The position numbers were made by a program, and so were the translations under genes. Below the pieces are notes generated by a model. The model was not told the origin of the DNA. It ran no database searches and saw nothing but the letters and a program-made list of their open reading frames with translations. A DNA stretch of 64,000 nt from Phoronis australis (Eukaryota; Phoronida; Phoronidae), in NCBI GenBank assembly GCA_002633005.1, contig NMRA01000068.1:633505-697504 (forward strand), written 5' to 3'. Positions 25,601 through 34,859 of this stretch are shown piece after piece. Every line of letters starts with the position of its first letter. The stretch's first letter is position 1.

Positions 25601-28600
25601 ATTGTAAACATGTTTAGAGTAAAGTATAGATTTGTTTCATGCCAGTTTTATGGCCTAAAGTGGATATAAAAAAGTGCGGAACTGTTCTGTCCACTTTGAA
25701 ACTAAATAAGAAAGTGTCGTTTTGAAAAAAATACATTGAAACAGTATGCTTATACAGACAGAAATTGTAACCAATCACCGCTTGCTGTTGGCAAACGCAG
25801 GAAGCGACCCCTGTCGATAACTCTTATGGGATAGTAGTTAAGTGTTCCCATTTAGTAGTGAAGCGTCCATGCTCTAATGGTAAGTCCACCTCTTTACTTC
25901 ATAGTTAACTTCGATCCTCCAAGACTGAAGTTAAGTGTTCAAATTGACCGAAGCTTTGGCAACATCAAACCAGGTGGAAAGACCTTTAAGACTTGAGCAC
26001 TGTATGTGATTTGCACCATTGTGGTGCAAGTTTCTGCTTGGTCACAAAGTTGCAGAAAATCTGCTATTTTGGCTTATGGCTTTATCAGAGTTTAACTCAG
26101 CAAAATGGGCTCCCTGTATTTAGATTTGTGTCGCAAGTTGATGTCGTTATTAAGATTTGATTGTCTTACAGAGGTGAACTATTGTCACTGAATGACATAG
26201 AGCGTGTTAAGTATAGACCCAGACATGATAAAGAATCGAGGTTGGCTACAGTAATGGTAAGCCTCTCTTCTTCTCTCATATGTCCTTATTTTTCATCGTC
26301 TGAAAATATTGGAAAATTGCTGACATTTCAATTTTGGGTTTTATTCTTGTAATTCAGATTGGTATTTTTCCGTTTACTAATTTCATGGGTGCTTTTAAGC
26401 ATTAACAACCAATTTCACAAAAGTGGGTTTAAAGTTAAACCAGGTTTAAATTGGACTTAGACCAGGTTTTATAGATAATCTGTGTTTCATACGTGGTTTA
26501 ACTTTAAGACCAGTGGTCTTGTAAAACCTGATTTAACTCCAGTTTGACCTGGTCTAGGTCAGTTTTCATTTCTCCAGATGAATGAGGTCTATGTTCCTTA
26601 GACCTGCACTATGATCTTAAGCCGGGTTGAACTTTAGACCTGGTCCCCTCTTGATATCCTAAATCTGGTACTGGATCCCTCACCGTTTTTCTATGCCATT
26701 TTTGCTCTGATGAAATTTTCTTTCTGCCCTTTGACTTTGTCACAGGCAGTCTGGACCAATATCTCTCAAAGTCTGCTACTTATGTTGACTTGCTTTGGCA
26801 TCAGTTTCTTGTTCTTTATAACATTTGCGTTTTCTCCGATCAATTTTGGGAGGCAACATTTTTACTTTCGAGAAAAGCTTTTGTACCTTGTTGGCTAGTG
26901 TCTGCACTGATTCTACTTCTGTGTGGCATTTATACCCAGACGATCAAGGTTTCATTGAAGCACTTTAATAGCTTCTTTGTTGGGTTAATCCAAATAGACA
27001 TAGTAGGGTGGCTTGGATACTTTAAACCTGGTTTTGCTAAATCCGCTCACTGGTCTAACAAAACCAGTTATTCAGACTTTTAAAACCAGGTTGGTGAAAT
27101 GCAAATTAGGTCTAAAATTAGACAAGGTTTAGGAAGATGGGGTTTAAGTCTTAAACTTGGTTCTGTTTAACCACCTTTATGAAACAGGCTTTAAATGTCT
27201 TGTAAAGCAGCTATAAACCCGTTTTTAATCAGATGTACTAACTTTCAACTTAAGCCACTTATCACCCTATTGTGTGTACATCCTGGCAACTCATTTTTCC
27301 AATATTATAATCAGTGACCTTGTCCATTGTGCAGGCAGGTCGTGAAGGTCGGGAGAAGTCTTGCACAAGTTTCACCAGCAAAAAGAAAGCTGGTCAGAGT
27401 ATGAGCAATAAGGAGAAACAACACACCAAAACCTTCTCCATGGTCAAACACAAAGTCATGAAGTCAAAACATGGACGTTCATTCCGAGAGAAACAGGTTA
27501 GTCAGATGTCAAATGCTCTACGAGACTAGAGAAATAATGACTTTTTCGAAAATGTGTTTTTTGATAGATGTATTGTGTTGAGTGCTGAGAATTTGACTTC
27601 CATGTAATGTCTCACTGAGAATTACAATGACATAACATGTAGCTCTTTCATTGGTAAGGCTGTACACCAGTATGTAAGTACAAGTATGTATCAGTAGTAA
27701 ACATATTAAGTAGTTGAAAATACCTGTGCAACTGAAATGCATCCATTTTGAAATGGAAAAAAGCCCGTTTTCGTGATGTTTAAAAATGGACTCTTTTGTG
27801 TATTTTCACACCGGTATTTACCATTTTGAGCCAGAAAGTTAGCAGAAATTTCCGCAAAGTGCTAAGTTTATGGTGTGGAAATACACTGGTGAAATTGAAA
27901 TTTCAATTTTCAAGAAGAATAAGGAAATAAACTGGATTTTCACTGTCTTCTTAAAATAGACATAATTAGTGATTACAAATTAAAGTACAATAATTGGTCC
28001 TTACTTAATGACAAAGTTTCTCTTTTTGTAGTCACGAATGGTTGCTGTAAATTAAGGGCACAACTATTTTGCCGATCTCTTACTAAAAATGTAAACATTT
28101 ACTGTACTGATTTCTGCGACAATGCAGCTCATGTTTTGGTCTTGAAATGTGAGTTTACGCAGGTGAAACTATGACACACTTAAGGGAGAGATCCAGCTAT
28201 ATATGGTATTTATTAGAAACCATGAATATTGTATCGTATCACTGATTCTTTAAGGTGTGCAGTATTGTAAAGTTTCTATAAAAAGAATTTAAGTTACGGA
28301 GTTTTCTGTAACAGGAGCATGGGCACTTATCAGGACGAATACAGTAGTTGTAAATGCTGGGTAAAATGCAGCTATTTCAAGTTGCCAAAATCTTATTCTA
28401 AATTGTCTCAAATGTATGCAAAATTGGATAACTAGGCCGAGTGACATCAGCAAAATGAAAAACCAAGTTGCCGATCGCGGCCATCTTAAAAATTGCGACC
28501 ATTTTGTTTTTTTTTTATGTGGCTAACATGTTTGTATGAAATCTACACCTTATCAGAAAAATGTGTGCCAAACTTGGTGCTTGTATCTTAAGTTTGAATG

Positions 28601-30963
28601 TTTTTTCACTTATCTGCTCCACAATTGGGAGGGTTGGCAAAACTACTATTCACATTTCTTTTGCCTGATTTTTATGCTCCTACATATTGATATATGGATG
28701 CATTATGCCGTCATTTCCGTCCGTCCGTCCGTCCGTCCATCCGGCGTCCACTGCTCTATCTCTAAAACCCCTTGGCGTATGTTCATGAAATTTTGCATGT
28801 GTTCCTTCCGTGGATGGGACGGCATGAGTGAATTTTCGGATGGTTCCGACTACCGGTGTTCCCCCTAACGGCAATTTTAGTTTTTTACGTGTACCTCTGT
28901 ATCTTCATAAATCCTTAAAGGATTTTCATAAAATTTGGTATAAGGGCACCAATTATTGAGATGACCCTGTCCTCTTTTCGGATGGATTCGACGTAGTTTG
29001 CATCACCTAGTGGTCATTTTTACTTTTTTCAAGACTGTTTTTGGCGTCCACCGCTCTATCAAGCAAACCGCTCAAAGGATGATTGTGAAAATTGGCATGT
29101 ATGTTCTTACTATAAAGAGGACGGCTGACGATGATTTTTCCACTGACTTTGACTGCTGTGGCGCCTCCTAGTGGTAGTTTTTTTGTTGAGCCTATGGCTG
29201 TAGCTCCTAAACCGTTCGCAGGATCTTAACTAAATTTAGTAGGTGTATTTATATGATGTTAACTACGGACGAAGACGACTTTCAGACAGATCTGACTACT
29301 GGTGTGCCACCTACTGGCAATTTTATTTTTTTACGCTTACTTCTGTATCTTTAAAGGTCCTCAAGGTAGTTTCATAAAGTTTGGCATACGGGCATCTGTT
29401 AATGGGGTGACGTTATCTTACCTCTTTCAGAGGGATTCAATCTAGTTTGCGCCACCTGGTGGCCATTTTTATGCTCCCACATATTTATATGTGGACGGAT
29501 TATTACTGTTTTGGAGTCTGTTTTTTGGCATCCACCCGTCTATCGACCAAACCGCTTTCAGGATAATTGTGAAAATTTGCATGTGTGTTTTTACTATGAA
29601 GTGGACAGCTGACGATGATTTCCCGATAACTTTGACTATTGTGGCGCCTCCTAGTTGCAGTTTCGTTTTTTTCACGCTCATGGTTGTATATCCTAAACCG
29701 TTTGTACAATCTTTAGTAAGTTTAGCAAGTCTTATTTGTGTGATGTTGACAACGGACGACTACGACTTTCGGATGGATCTGACAATTTTAGTTTAACATT
29801 TACCTCTCTGTCTTCAAATGTCCTCAACAGATTTTCATGCAATTTTGAATGTAAGCATCTATAGATGAGATTACACTATCCTCCTGTTTTTTGATGGAAT
29901 AGAGGTATTTTGCGCCATCATTCTAGGGATGGTTTTGAAACTTGGTGTATACATTCTCACTGTGAAGAGGACGTTTGATGATGGCGACTTTGATTACTGT
30001 GGCGCCTCCTAGTGGTAATTTTGCTTTGTTTTGTGCCCATAGCTGTATCTCCTAAACTCACTGCAGGGTCTTTATATTAAATTTTAGTGTATTTATATGA
30101 GGCTAACAACAGACAATGACGACTTTCAGGCGGATCCAACGAATGCTGTATCCCCAAGTGGTAATTTCATTTTATTTTGTTTCCTTTGTTTCTCTGGAGT
30201 TCCTTGACAGATTTTTATGAAATATGGTGAATAGTTCTCTATGAAAGAATCGATTTGTTCTCGTTCTCTGATGGATTGTACATTTTGCGCCATCTAGTGG
30301 CCATTTTTATGATACAAATATACCCTAATAGCACACCATTTGCGATGTATTTGTGGGCGCATTTCAACGCTCTGCGTTGCTCTTGTTTAAATTTTATCCA
30401 GTGCACTGCAGTCAGAAACTAAGTGCAAGAGATGGCATTGCTGAACGCGCAAATACTGAAGCCGTCGTGGTTCTCGAAGTTTGTGAACGTTGGAAGAAAA
30501 TAAAGTGACAATGTGTTCCAATATTATATTTTGAAATAAATCCATCACCCTAGAAAATAATTGTTACTTGTAATATAATTCACATTGCCAAACCAGTTTC
30601 TGAACCCGTCGTTTCACGCATTGTTATCGTCTATCTTTATATCTAATAATTCGAACACTTGACTTTTTCTGTAGTAGTTCGTATGGCCATTTTTGTCTCT
30701 ATTAATTGGGACATGAAGCTCTCAAGGGAAAAATAGTTCCTACAGTAATGCACGAACTACCTGTTAGAGAAAACACCTTATGTAACCTTTTCCTTCCAAA
30801 TCAAATGTACATGCTATTGTTCTGAATAAAATGTTGTGTCACAGTGTGTAACTGCATTTTTCCCACTAGTTATAGTGATGCACCCTTTTACTGTTAGTTG
30901 CCATCTTTTTTACAGATTGCCCTCAAGAATGCTCTTCTAAAGAGGCAGAAATCAAAGCGCTAA
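4614..30963 (+). CDS. SDAD1: SDAD1 (SDA1 homologue), C-terminal 12 exons
   Basis: This is a spliced gene whose exons are 4614-4683, 9130-9233, 11908-11965, 14045-14103, 16876-16952, 18368-18542, 19072-19201, 22565-22662, 24581-24753, 26172-26256, 27335-27496 and 30916-30963. Together they give 1239 nt, that is 412 codons plus a stop, and every junction keeps frame with AG acceptors and GT donors. The protein matches animal SDAD1 in order: lysine-rich stretch then [72 protein letters not shown], an acidic [17 protein letters not shown] block, and a basic tail. SDAD1/Sda1 is known as a nucleolar factor for 60S subunit maturation and export. Known homologues are near 690 residues, so about 40 percent lies left of the window; I found no earlier exon in 1-4613. 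The neighbour MGAT4 is convergent. Identity is from recalled family sequence, not a search. Confidence 0.93.
4725..6322. mobile_element. TA-flanked inverted-repeat DNA transposon, non-autonomous
   Basis: Left end CCGTATTTGCCCTAATAAG and right end CTTATTAGGGCGAATATGG are near-perfect inverted repeats, each flanked by TA, the target duplication of Tc1/mariner-like elements. The 1598-bp body has no transposase ORF but contains a tRNA-like sequence at 5216-5293. It lies 42 bp after SDAD1 exon a. Related solo ends are at 14391, 17427 and 28314. Confidence 0.65.
5216..5293 (-). repeat. tRNA-like / SINE-head sequence
   Basis: On the minus strand, TAGCTCAGTGGTGAGAGC (5263-5280) fits a pol III A box and GGTTTGATTCCC (5225-5236) a B box. 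The acceptor stem does not pair convincingly, so this is more likely a tRNA pseudogene or SINE head than a functional tRNA. Confidence 0.5.
6690..7270. repeat. foldback repeat rich in GGCCAG motifs
   Basis: Around 6700-6800 (ctggcctgtcgggccagttg, gttactcgcccag) and inversely around 7160-7265 (gggccagtaacctttaaaag, ctggcccggccac) the same motifs recur, giving a foldback of about 570 bp with diverged arms. It lies in the SDAD1 intron 4684-9129. Confidence 0.45.
7935..7969 (+). repeat. hammerhead-like hairpin, possible Penelope-element terminus
   Basis: CTGATGA is followed by a seven-pair stem (GGTTTAT/ATAAACC) and GGAAC, with outer GTTCC/GGAAC pairing. This resembles the hammerhead-type motif in Penelope-like retroelement ends, but GAAAC is not intact, so activity is doubtful. 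Confidence 0.35.
8135..8706 (+). mobile_element. family-1 repeat, copy C (internally deleted)
   Basis: Both termini are present (ccgcccacatgtttacatgt on the left, gtgtgggcgcatttcaatgc on the right) but only about 570 bp separate them. Its CTCF-like sites are mutated (ctagtgtca, ctagtagc). Confidence 0.7.
9130..9233 (+). CDS. SDAD1: SDAD1 exon b
   Basis: Acceptor gttgtag and donor gtaggt. It encodes [19 protein letters not shown] followed by [15 protein letters not shown], a strongly conserved helical part of the family. It has two leading bases plus 34 codons and ends on a codon boundary. Confidence 0.92.
9564..9793. mobile_element. 230-bp inverted-repeat element
   Basis: Ends GATTTAAGACCACTTGGTCT and, inverted, ccagtggtaattggtctaaa form terminal inverted repeats. 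Inside is a second inverted pair (cttgagacttgactacttgg against aaaaccaagttgagacc). Related ends occur near 59838-59882 and 63105-63145. Confidence 0.5.
10880..11030. repeat. degenerate 65-bp direct repeat
   Basis: The pattern aatagact-agacatatttgc, catgcacgtgga recurs about 65 bp apart (near 10916 and 10981) with substitutions. Weaker copies of the cccctaggaat motif lie just before. No coding is seen. Confidence 0.4.
11908..11965 (+). CDS. SDAD1: SDAD1 exon c
   Basis: Acceptor ctttcag and donor gtaagt bound 19 codons, [19 protein letters not shown], plus one base. This is close to the vertebrate SDAD1 segment at the same place. The spare G completes Glu with the next exon. Confidence 0.93.
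12860..13027. repeat. 84-bp perfect tandem duplication
   Basis: The segment beginning gcgtataaaatcgagt at 12861 recurs without mismatch at 12945, giving two copies of 84 bp. Perfect identity implies a recent duplication or an assembly artefact. Confidence 0.9.
13359..13649 (-). CDS. THAP-domain ORF inside a transposon
   Basis: This 96-codon ORF starts with a complete THAP zinc-finger domain: C8 and C13, FFRLP at 26-30, Trp39, C63 and H66 followed by F72 ([11 protein letters not shown]). THAP domains are DNA-binding modules found in animal regulators and at the N-terminus of P-element-type transposases. After residue 75 the sequence loses similarity and ends in a Cys-rich tail, so it may be a first exon read past its donor, or a decayed ORF. 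It lies inside SDAD1 intron 11966-14044, antisense to that gene. Its start is about 110 bp inside the right end of the TTAA-bounded element 12062-13761, reading inward, which is where a transposase first exon would sit. Confidence 0.7.
   Translation of the reverse strand: MNAAILRCIVPACPNYEAAKKAGIKFFRLPREPGILRKWLAVVKNERYAVNSKYEAMKHLRVCGRHFGDSDFSDGFWLTKELSIRSVACACSWCLS
14045..14103 (+). CDS. SDAD1: SDAD1 exon d
   Basis: Acceptor attttcag and donor gtaagt bound two bases plus 19 codons, [19 protein letters not shown]. The acceptor was set by the phase left by exon c, which gives the family residues REVTKILL. Confidence 0.92.
14391..14480 (+). mobile_element. end fragment of the 4725-6322 family
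   Basis: After a TA it reads CAGTATTCACCCTAATAAGC and then accccatgcccctataagc-like sequence, matching the left end of 4725-6322 for about 85 bp. Confidence 0.6.
14918..15048 (-). repeat. tRNA-derived SINE-like sequence
   Basis: The minus strand has A box TGGCCTAGTGGGATAGG (15016-15032) and B box GGTTCAAGGTCC (14977-14988) with normal spacing, followed by a non-tRNA body. Similar AT-rich strings (tatacaccatacgtaaatat) lie on both sides, near 14765 and 15055. Confidence 0.6.
16876..16952 (+). CDS. SDAD1: SDAD1 exon e
   Basis: Acceptor atttcag and donor gtaagg bound 25 codons, from [16 protein letters not shown] to SSEVMAV, plus GG. The exon is bracketed by inverted ends of one transposon family, at 14391 and 17427 (see findings). 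Confidence 0.92.
17222..17427 (-). mobile_element. end fragment of the 4725-6322 family, inverted
   Basis: The reverse complement begins after TA with CCATATTTGCCCTAATAAGC and follows the left 200 bp of 4725-6322, including the segment around gaccatgagcctcg. It faces the 14391 fragment across SDAD1 exon e. Confidence 0.65.
18368..18542 (+). CDS. SDAD1: SDAD1 exon f
   Basis: This is the longest SDAD1 exon here: one base plus 58 codons between acceptor ttctag and donor gtgggc. It encodes [20 protein letters not shown] and [18 protein letters not shown], the most recognisable SDAD1 signature in the window. It ends in KKDR, and the next exon continues GKPT as in homologues. Confidence 0.95.
19072..19201 (+). 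CDS. SDAD1: SDAD1 exon g
   Basis: Acceptor tttgacag and donor gtgagt bound 43 codons plus G. It begins GKPTMAMEE and contains [14 protein letters not shown], the conserved YIPGAE motif. A family-1 repeat starts only about 170 bp after the donor. Confidence 0.94.
19373..20770 (+). mobile_element. family-1 repeat, copy D
   Basis: This is a near-complete copy in the intron after SDAD1 exon g. It starts with a hairpin variant at 19376 and ends at cgcgttgctcttgttt. It holds at least seven CTCF-like cores (19593, 19742, 19903, 20028, 20188, 20521, 20665), all on the minus strand. Confidence 0.75.
20930..21240 (+). mobile_element. family-1 repeat, copy E (left part)
   Basis: Left hairpin tacccacatattttttgtgg and the cgtccatccgtccg tract are followed by two modules. 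It stops where a different module family begins. It lies 160 bp after copy D in the same orientation. Confidence 0.65.
21230..21500 (+). repeat. family-2 modules next to family-1 copy E
   Basis: These are two diverged units with ttttatcgaaacttgtctca and ttaatgaaacttgacgtagg, ending accctctattggccatgttt and agcctccaatggccatttta. Confidence 0.45.
22200..22345 (-). mobile_element. solo end of the TTAA element family
   Basis: The reverse complement begins TAAAGGAGAATGCCACC and follows the left end of 12062-13761 for about 140 bp, through the shared TGACGTCA-containing stretch, at roughly 75 percent by eye. The rest of the element is absent. Confidence 0.55.
22565..22662 (+). CDS. SDAD1: SDAD1 exon h (acidic segment)
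   Basis: Acceptor attttcag and donor gtaatt bound two bases plus 32 codons. It encodes [20 protein letters not shown] then [12 protein letters not shown], matching the acidic Glu/Asp-rich block with the conserved DGEWIDV core of SDAD1. Confidence 0.95.
22902..22924. repeat. (CAA)n microsatellite
   Basis: About seven perfect CAA units lie in the intron after SDAD1 exon h. Confidence 0.9.
23158..23564. mobile_element. TA-flanked foldback element with internal 20-bp array
   Basis: Terminal inverted repeats TCGTTGACCAAATGGGTGAA and, at the right, ttcacccatttggcctacga are flanked by TA. The body is an array of degenerate ~20-bp units, caaataattactttacaccg and variants; units at the left run inverted to those at the right. 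No coding capacity. Confidence 0.7.
24581..24753 (+). CDS. SDAD1: SDAD1 exon i
   Basis: It encodes [18 protein letters not shown] then [19 protein letters not shown] and a basic KKSRKRKKE cluster, with donor gtgagt. [12 protein letters not shown] is a family signature. The acceptor is a tandem cagcag, so the exon may instead start at 24578 with one extra Gln; frame is kept either way. Confidence 0.94.
24880..25560 (+). repeat. family-2 modular tandem repeat
   Basis: About four ~160-bp units each contain a gcatttc...gatatctagagaa start, ttgaaacttgacacaaaggt, and end near cacctcctagtggccatttt. The ends resemble family-1 module ends, including CTCF-like sites at 25015, 25192 and 25343. The same module type occurs at 21230-21500. 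Confidence 0.6.
26172..26256 (+). CDS. SDAD1: SDAD1 exon j
   Basis: Acceptor tcttacag and donor gtaagc bound one base plus 28 codons, [20 protein letters not shown] then ESRLATVM. GELLSLxDIER and DKExRLAT are conserved in the family. Confidence 0.94.
26408..27190. mobile_element. probable inverted-repeat element rich in AACCAGGTTTAA
   Basis: Left end (accaatttcacaaaagtggg, tttaaagttaaaccagg) and right end (acttggttctgtttaaccac, ctttatgaaacagg) are imperfect inverted repeats of about 45 bp. Similar strings recur internally. It fills most of the intron between SDAD1 exons j and k. Confidence 0.4.
27335..27496 (+). CDS. SDAD1: SDAD1 exon k
   Basis: Acceptor tgtgcag and donor gttagt bound 54 codons. 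The exon is rich in Lys, Ser and Thr and ends in [11 protein letters not shown], matching the basic C-terminal region with the FREKQ motif. Such basic tails fit nucleolar targeting and RNA contact; that role is inferred. Confidence 0.93.
28314..28346 (-). mobile_element. short end fragment of the same family
   Basis: The reverse complement reads CTGTATTCGTCCTGATAAG and then tgcccatgctcctg, a diverged terminus of the 4725-6322 family. Confidence 0.4.
28670..30390 (+). mobile_element. family-1 repeat, copy F, with an internal second left hairpin
   Basis: This is a 1.7-kb copy in the last SDAD1 intron, from tgctcctacatattgatata to gcgttgctcttgttt. At 29470-29500 a second left-end hairpin (cccacatatttatatgtgga) interrupts a module, as if one copy inserted into or recombined with another. 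A CCGT tetranucleotide run lies at 28716-28745. Confidence 0.75.
30916..30963 (+). CDS. SDAD1: SDAD1 last coding exon
   Basis: Acceptor ttttacag is followed by [15 protein letters not shown] and a TAA stop, the expected basic C-terminus of SDAD1. The intron before it (27497-30915) holds a 1.7-kb family-1 repeat. Confidence 0.92.
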   Translation: MALKNALLKRQKSKR

Positions 30964-31109
30964 ATCATCTGGGTGACGTTGATCTATTTTTATGTCTGCA
31001 TTCAAGTTGTTTCTACTTTAGTCAGATCGCATTGTGCTCTGTGAACGTCACATACATCTATGGTTTATACTCGGGTAGTTGATGCATTATCTGAAGATGG
31101 AAACTTTGG

Positions 31110-31370
31110 ATTTTGTTCCTATTTGGCCCCAATGTGTAGCTCAGGCATCTCCAGCTAACGCTCAAATTTGGTGACTTGTCCTACATCAGCGTTCAAGGTC
31201 ACAGCAAGAAAATCAGATTTAACTTGAATTGTTGAATGTGATATCTCAAGAATGGAGCTTTTGATTTTGCCCACATTTTACTGAGGTGTTCATGGGGGCA
31301 ACTCCAGGCACCAATCAAATTTGGTGACCTAGACATCATTTCCAGGCCACAGTGAGAAAATATGGTTTGT
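31110..31370 (+). repeat. two diverged ~125-bp tandem units
   Basis: Both units carry a caatcaaatttggtgacctag-like string followed by aaggtcacagcaagaaaat or ggccacagtgagaaaatat. They lie just after SDAD1. Confidence 0.4.
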
Positions 31371-31508
31371 GAAAATGTTTTTATTAGAAACTGTTTTTGT
31401 TTAATATGGTAGAAGCTTTGTTTTGTTTGTATTTTGTATAAACAAGTAGATGCGGCTTATAGTGTTGACACAGGTGGAGATGTCATCTTGATGACTATGA
31501 TGGTAATG

Positions 31509-31514
31509 AATAAA
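31509..31514 (+). promoter_or_regulatory. possible polyadenylation signal for SDAD1
   Basis: This is the first AATAAA I see after the SDAD1 stop, about 550 bp downstream. An ATTAAA follows about 30 bp later. Assignment is by position only. Confidence 0.3.
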
Positions 31515-32199
31515 AAGTAAAGAAAATTGCACATTCTTCATTAAAATGGCAGTGATCGGAGAGGATGTTCCGATGCAAGCAGAAAATGGCGGACTGTGAT
31601 GATTTTTAGCCATGTCAACACCTTTGCGAACCAAGTTTTCTCTCAACAGCAAATATTCTGTTTCTGCAGTGTTAAATAGCCATGTGGCCAATATGTTATT
31701 GATACTGTGCAAATACAGGGCAACTATATAAGAACAAAACAGTTAACAATAGTAGAAAAATGCACACCGAAATCACAACCACAACTTTTACGATTCACAT
31801 TTCTTGAACATATCCCCAATTTAGCACCAATTTGTCTAAAATAGACCACAAACTATATCTGCATTTACACTTCCATCAGTCATGCCAGTTTGTTTATGTA
31901 AAGCGCTACCTGTTGACGATTCGACCAGCCAATCAGAAACGTCAGTGTAAAAAATTTCCTGAGTAAAATTAAATGATACCTGCGTGTCCTCTAACCCCAC
32001 GTGGACACGCAGGACACCATTGAGAGAAAGAATGTCTCTGCGAAAATGGTTCACTGCCGTCATTTTTCTCAGTAGATGGCGCTTTTGTAAACATGGTGGT
32101 TCACAATTCCTGTCTTGGGCAGTATCCTGTCAGCAGATGAACAGCCAGAATGTCTTCATTGTTTAGAACAGATACCAGGCAATCCGGCTTGTGTTTTAA

Positions 32200-33890
32200 T
32201 CCAAAATCTAGCAGTAACAATTCACAGACTTTCTTGATTGTCTCTATGTTGCGACTGATCATCAAACGAAGGCCTGTGATAATGTCATGAACGTCGGGTT
32301 TTCCTCAACGGATTCCCCAACATCTGATGTCAAGGGAAATAACTTTGATAATTAGCTGATATTTGAATGAGTTCAAAAATAAAATGATTAATTTGGACAA
32401 AACAATTTATTTAGAAAAGTTTATCAACAATGATCAATATCATGACATGACATTCTAGGAATTAAGCTGTGTCAAGGACAGTGACAGAAGTCTTGTCAGG
32501 TCTCACTTAATCACTCCTTCAAGACAAGTTATGGTAAAGCAAATATGCCATATGTATAAAAGTACACGTTAGTGTTGTCTCATGGGCACAAATGGGATCG
32601 CCCCGAAATTCGTCTGCTCAGCTAAATCTCATTAAAATCCTGCAAGACACAAGACACTGCAGCGTGGGATGCCATACAGAGATGATGGGCGCATAAAAAG
32701 GTTGCCCTTGTTTTCCCCACCCTGTCCTCACTCCTCTGACATAGTTACGTAAAGAATTTATTCATTATGTTTGGCTTGATAGGCGCAACTCATTTCATTG
32801 CTGAATACAACAGTGTCCAATGCAACTTACGATTATAAAGCGATATTAGTATGTCACTAGAATCATATAGACCGGAATCTTCAATGAACTGTAGGTTTTT
32901 CAAAAACATGAGGGGAGCATTGTCTGTGATGATGTAATTAGAGGTTGGATGCAGAGGGGTACATCATGATGACTGGTGTGACAGAGGGAGAGGGGAGGGA
33001 GATAAAAAGTGGCAAGTTTTGGATGACATAATAATTATGTGAACGCTCCCTTATAGAATATTATTTTGTTTCACAGAACTGGATGGTAAAGTTGTTTTCA
33101 ATACCTATTCATAGGCCAAAATCGGGTTTGGTATCCTTTTAATTTGGAACAACTGGCTAGTTTGTGTACATATCTCAAGAACAGGTAGTTACATCAGAGC
33201 TCTCAGAATGCTCGTTACCTTTATATGGCTGAAGGACTCTAAAGCAACTTGCAGGTTCCAAATGCTGAGGGCATTTATAAAATAATTTTGTAATTTACTT
33301 ATCACTAAAATGTATTGCAGTAGGCCCTGAGGTTAATTTAAAAACACCCTTCAAATAGACACTTTGCTCCTATTTAGCTGGCAATGTTGAATTCTGAACC
33401 AAAATGTTTCTGGGCTTAAAACTGGACACCACGCTCATTCGATCTTGATCTGGCGCCAAATGAACTAGTACATAGCAGCTCAGGTCACATACCATATGTG
33501 TACCTGTTGACCAACCCCATTATATGTTCAGTGTTATTGCAAACCATTTGGGCATGACCTTTGAGCATACAAGAAGATTCCGTTATCAAAGAGGCAGAAA
33601 GAAATGCTCGGTAAAGTATGTTGCCTATTGCAACAAACCCGTCTTCAAAAGAAATTAATTTTGGCTTTCACTTATTTCAGGGTATGGAAAGAGCCTGGTC
33701 ATAAACTTAGCAGTTCTGTACCAACCCAGAGAGACGCCACCGAAATGAGAACAGGCCGAGACTCATTTCGGCCGTCTAATATCTAATAAAAATATTATAT
33801 CTTGTGGCAGTTGGTGGGTTTATAGAAGCTCACTTTCGAAACCTATGGAAGATTAAAAACAGTTCAAAACATTATTTTCACCCCCAAAAA
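32200..33890. other. intergenic, no gene recognised
   Basis: This is AT-rich intergenic DNA after SDAD1 with only short chance ORFs and no strong repeat that I can see. Confidence 0.5.
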
Positions 33891-33894
33891 TACA

Positions 33895-34855
33895 ACTCAA
33901 GGCCAAAATTTATCACGTCAGCCTGAAAATTTATTTCTACAATTCATCACTTCAGGACCGAAAATTTTTCACACCAGAACTGAATTTTTTATGCTATGAG
34001 ACCACATGACCATCCACAAGTATTGAACCCTCAAAGGGATAACCTTGATACTAGGCCGGGTACACAAGGCTAAGCGTTCAACACATAAGGGCGTTCTGTC
34101 GTTCAGCAACTTTTCCTGACGTGAGGGGTCCTGACCATGCAATAACATCTGGCTCCTTTGTCAATTGCCCAGCAGTCTATTGTCCCGTATGACAACAAGC
34201 AGGTCCATTATCTCCCAGGCTTCAAAGGGTTACTCAAACCTAGCAGAATAGATTGTCTTAACTTCTTCTGTAGTTGGGCGATTTTGGTAATTCAAAAACT
34301 AAACATGATCAGCATTAAACAAGTTCAGAAATGCTGTTGGTTTATGTTCAAATATGTTATAACATGACTTTCATTTTTAGCAGCACAACCCAGTCAGGCT
34401 GATACGATCTGATCGTAGAGCAATTATCGAACAAAAGAGAGCCAGCCCTCCAACGATAAATGCCAGAGTGGAGTTAATCAGTCATGTAAGATATTGGCTA
34501 CAGGTGACATCTTCCCAACTTGTTGTTGGGCTATAAAATGGAACAAGTTGGGAGCAACGGGAAAACGCCATAATGAATTGACAACCATATTGCGAGAATG
34601 GGAGGAATTTCCGTCACTTCCGCGCATTACAAGAGATGCTGTTCGCTTGGAAACATTAGGCCGAGTGGTAGGCCTACTGAAACACAGCGCCACCTATACT
34701 GAGCACTGTGAAAGAGTGTAGCGTCAGAGTGGATTGTCACTTGGTTTCCTGGCATTAAAATTTTCCGTCTTGGCGTGATAAATTTTCGGTTCAGACGTGT
34801 TAAATTTTTGGTCCTTATGTGATAAATTACACGTAGCAATGTCATAAATTCTGGT
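33895..34855. repeat. foldback of a short-period ggaccgaaaatttatcac repeat
   Basis: Several units of a ~27-bp motif (ggaccgaaaatttttcacac) at 33898-33995 are repeated in inverse orientation at 34757-34855. About 760 bp of unrelated DNA lies between. The structure suggests a foldback-type transposon. Intergenic. Confidence 0.5.
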
Positions 34856-34859
34856 TTTG

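Noticed and set aside
25862-25922. Possible tRNA (ctctaatggtaag A-box-like, acttcgatcctcc B-box-like)
   Set aside because: Neither box fits well and no acceptor stem can be drawn; at most a very old tRNA-derived fragment.
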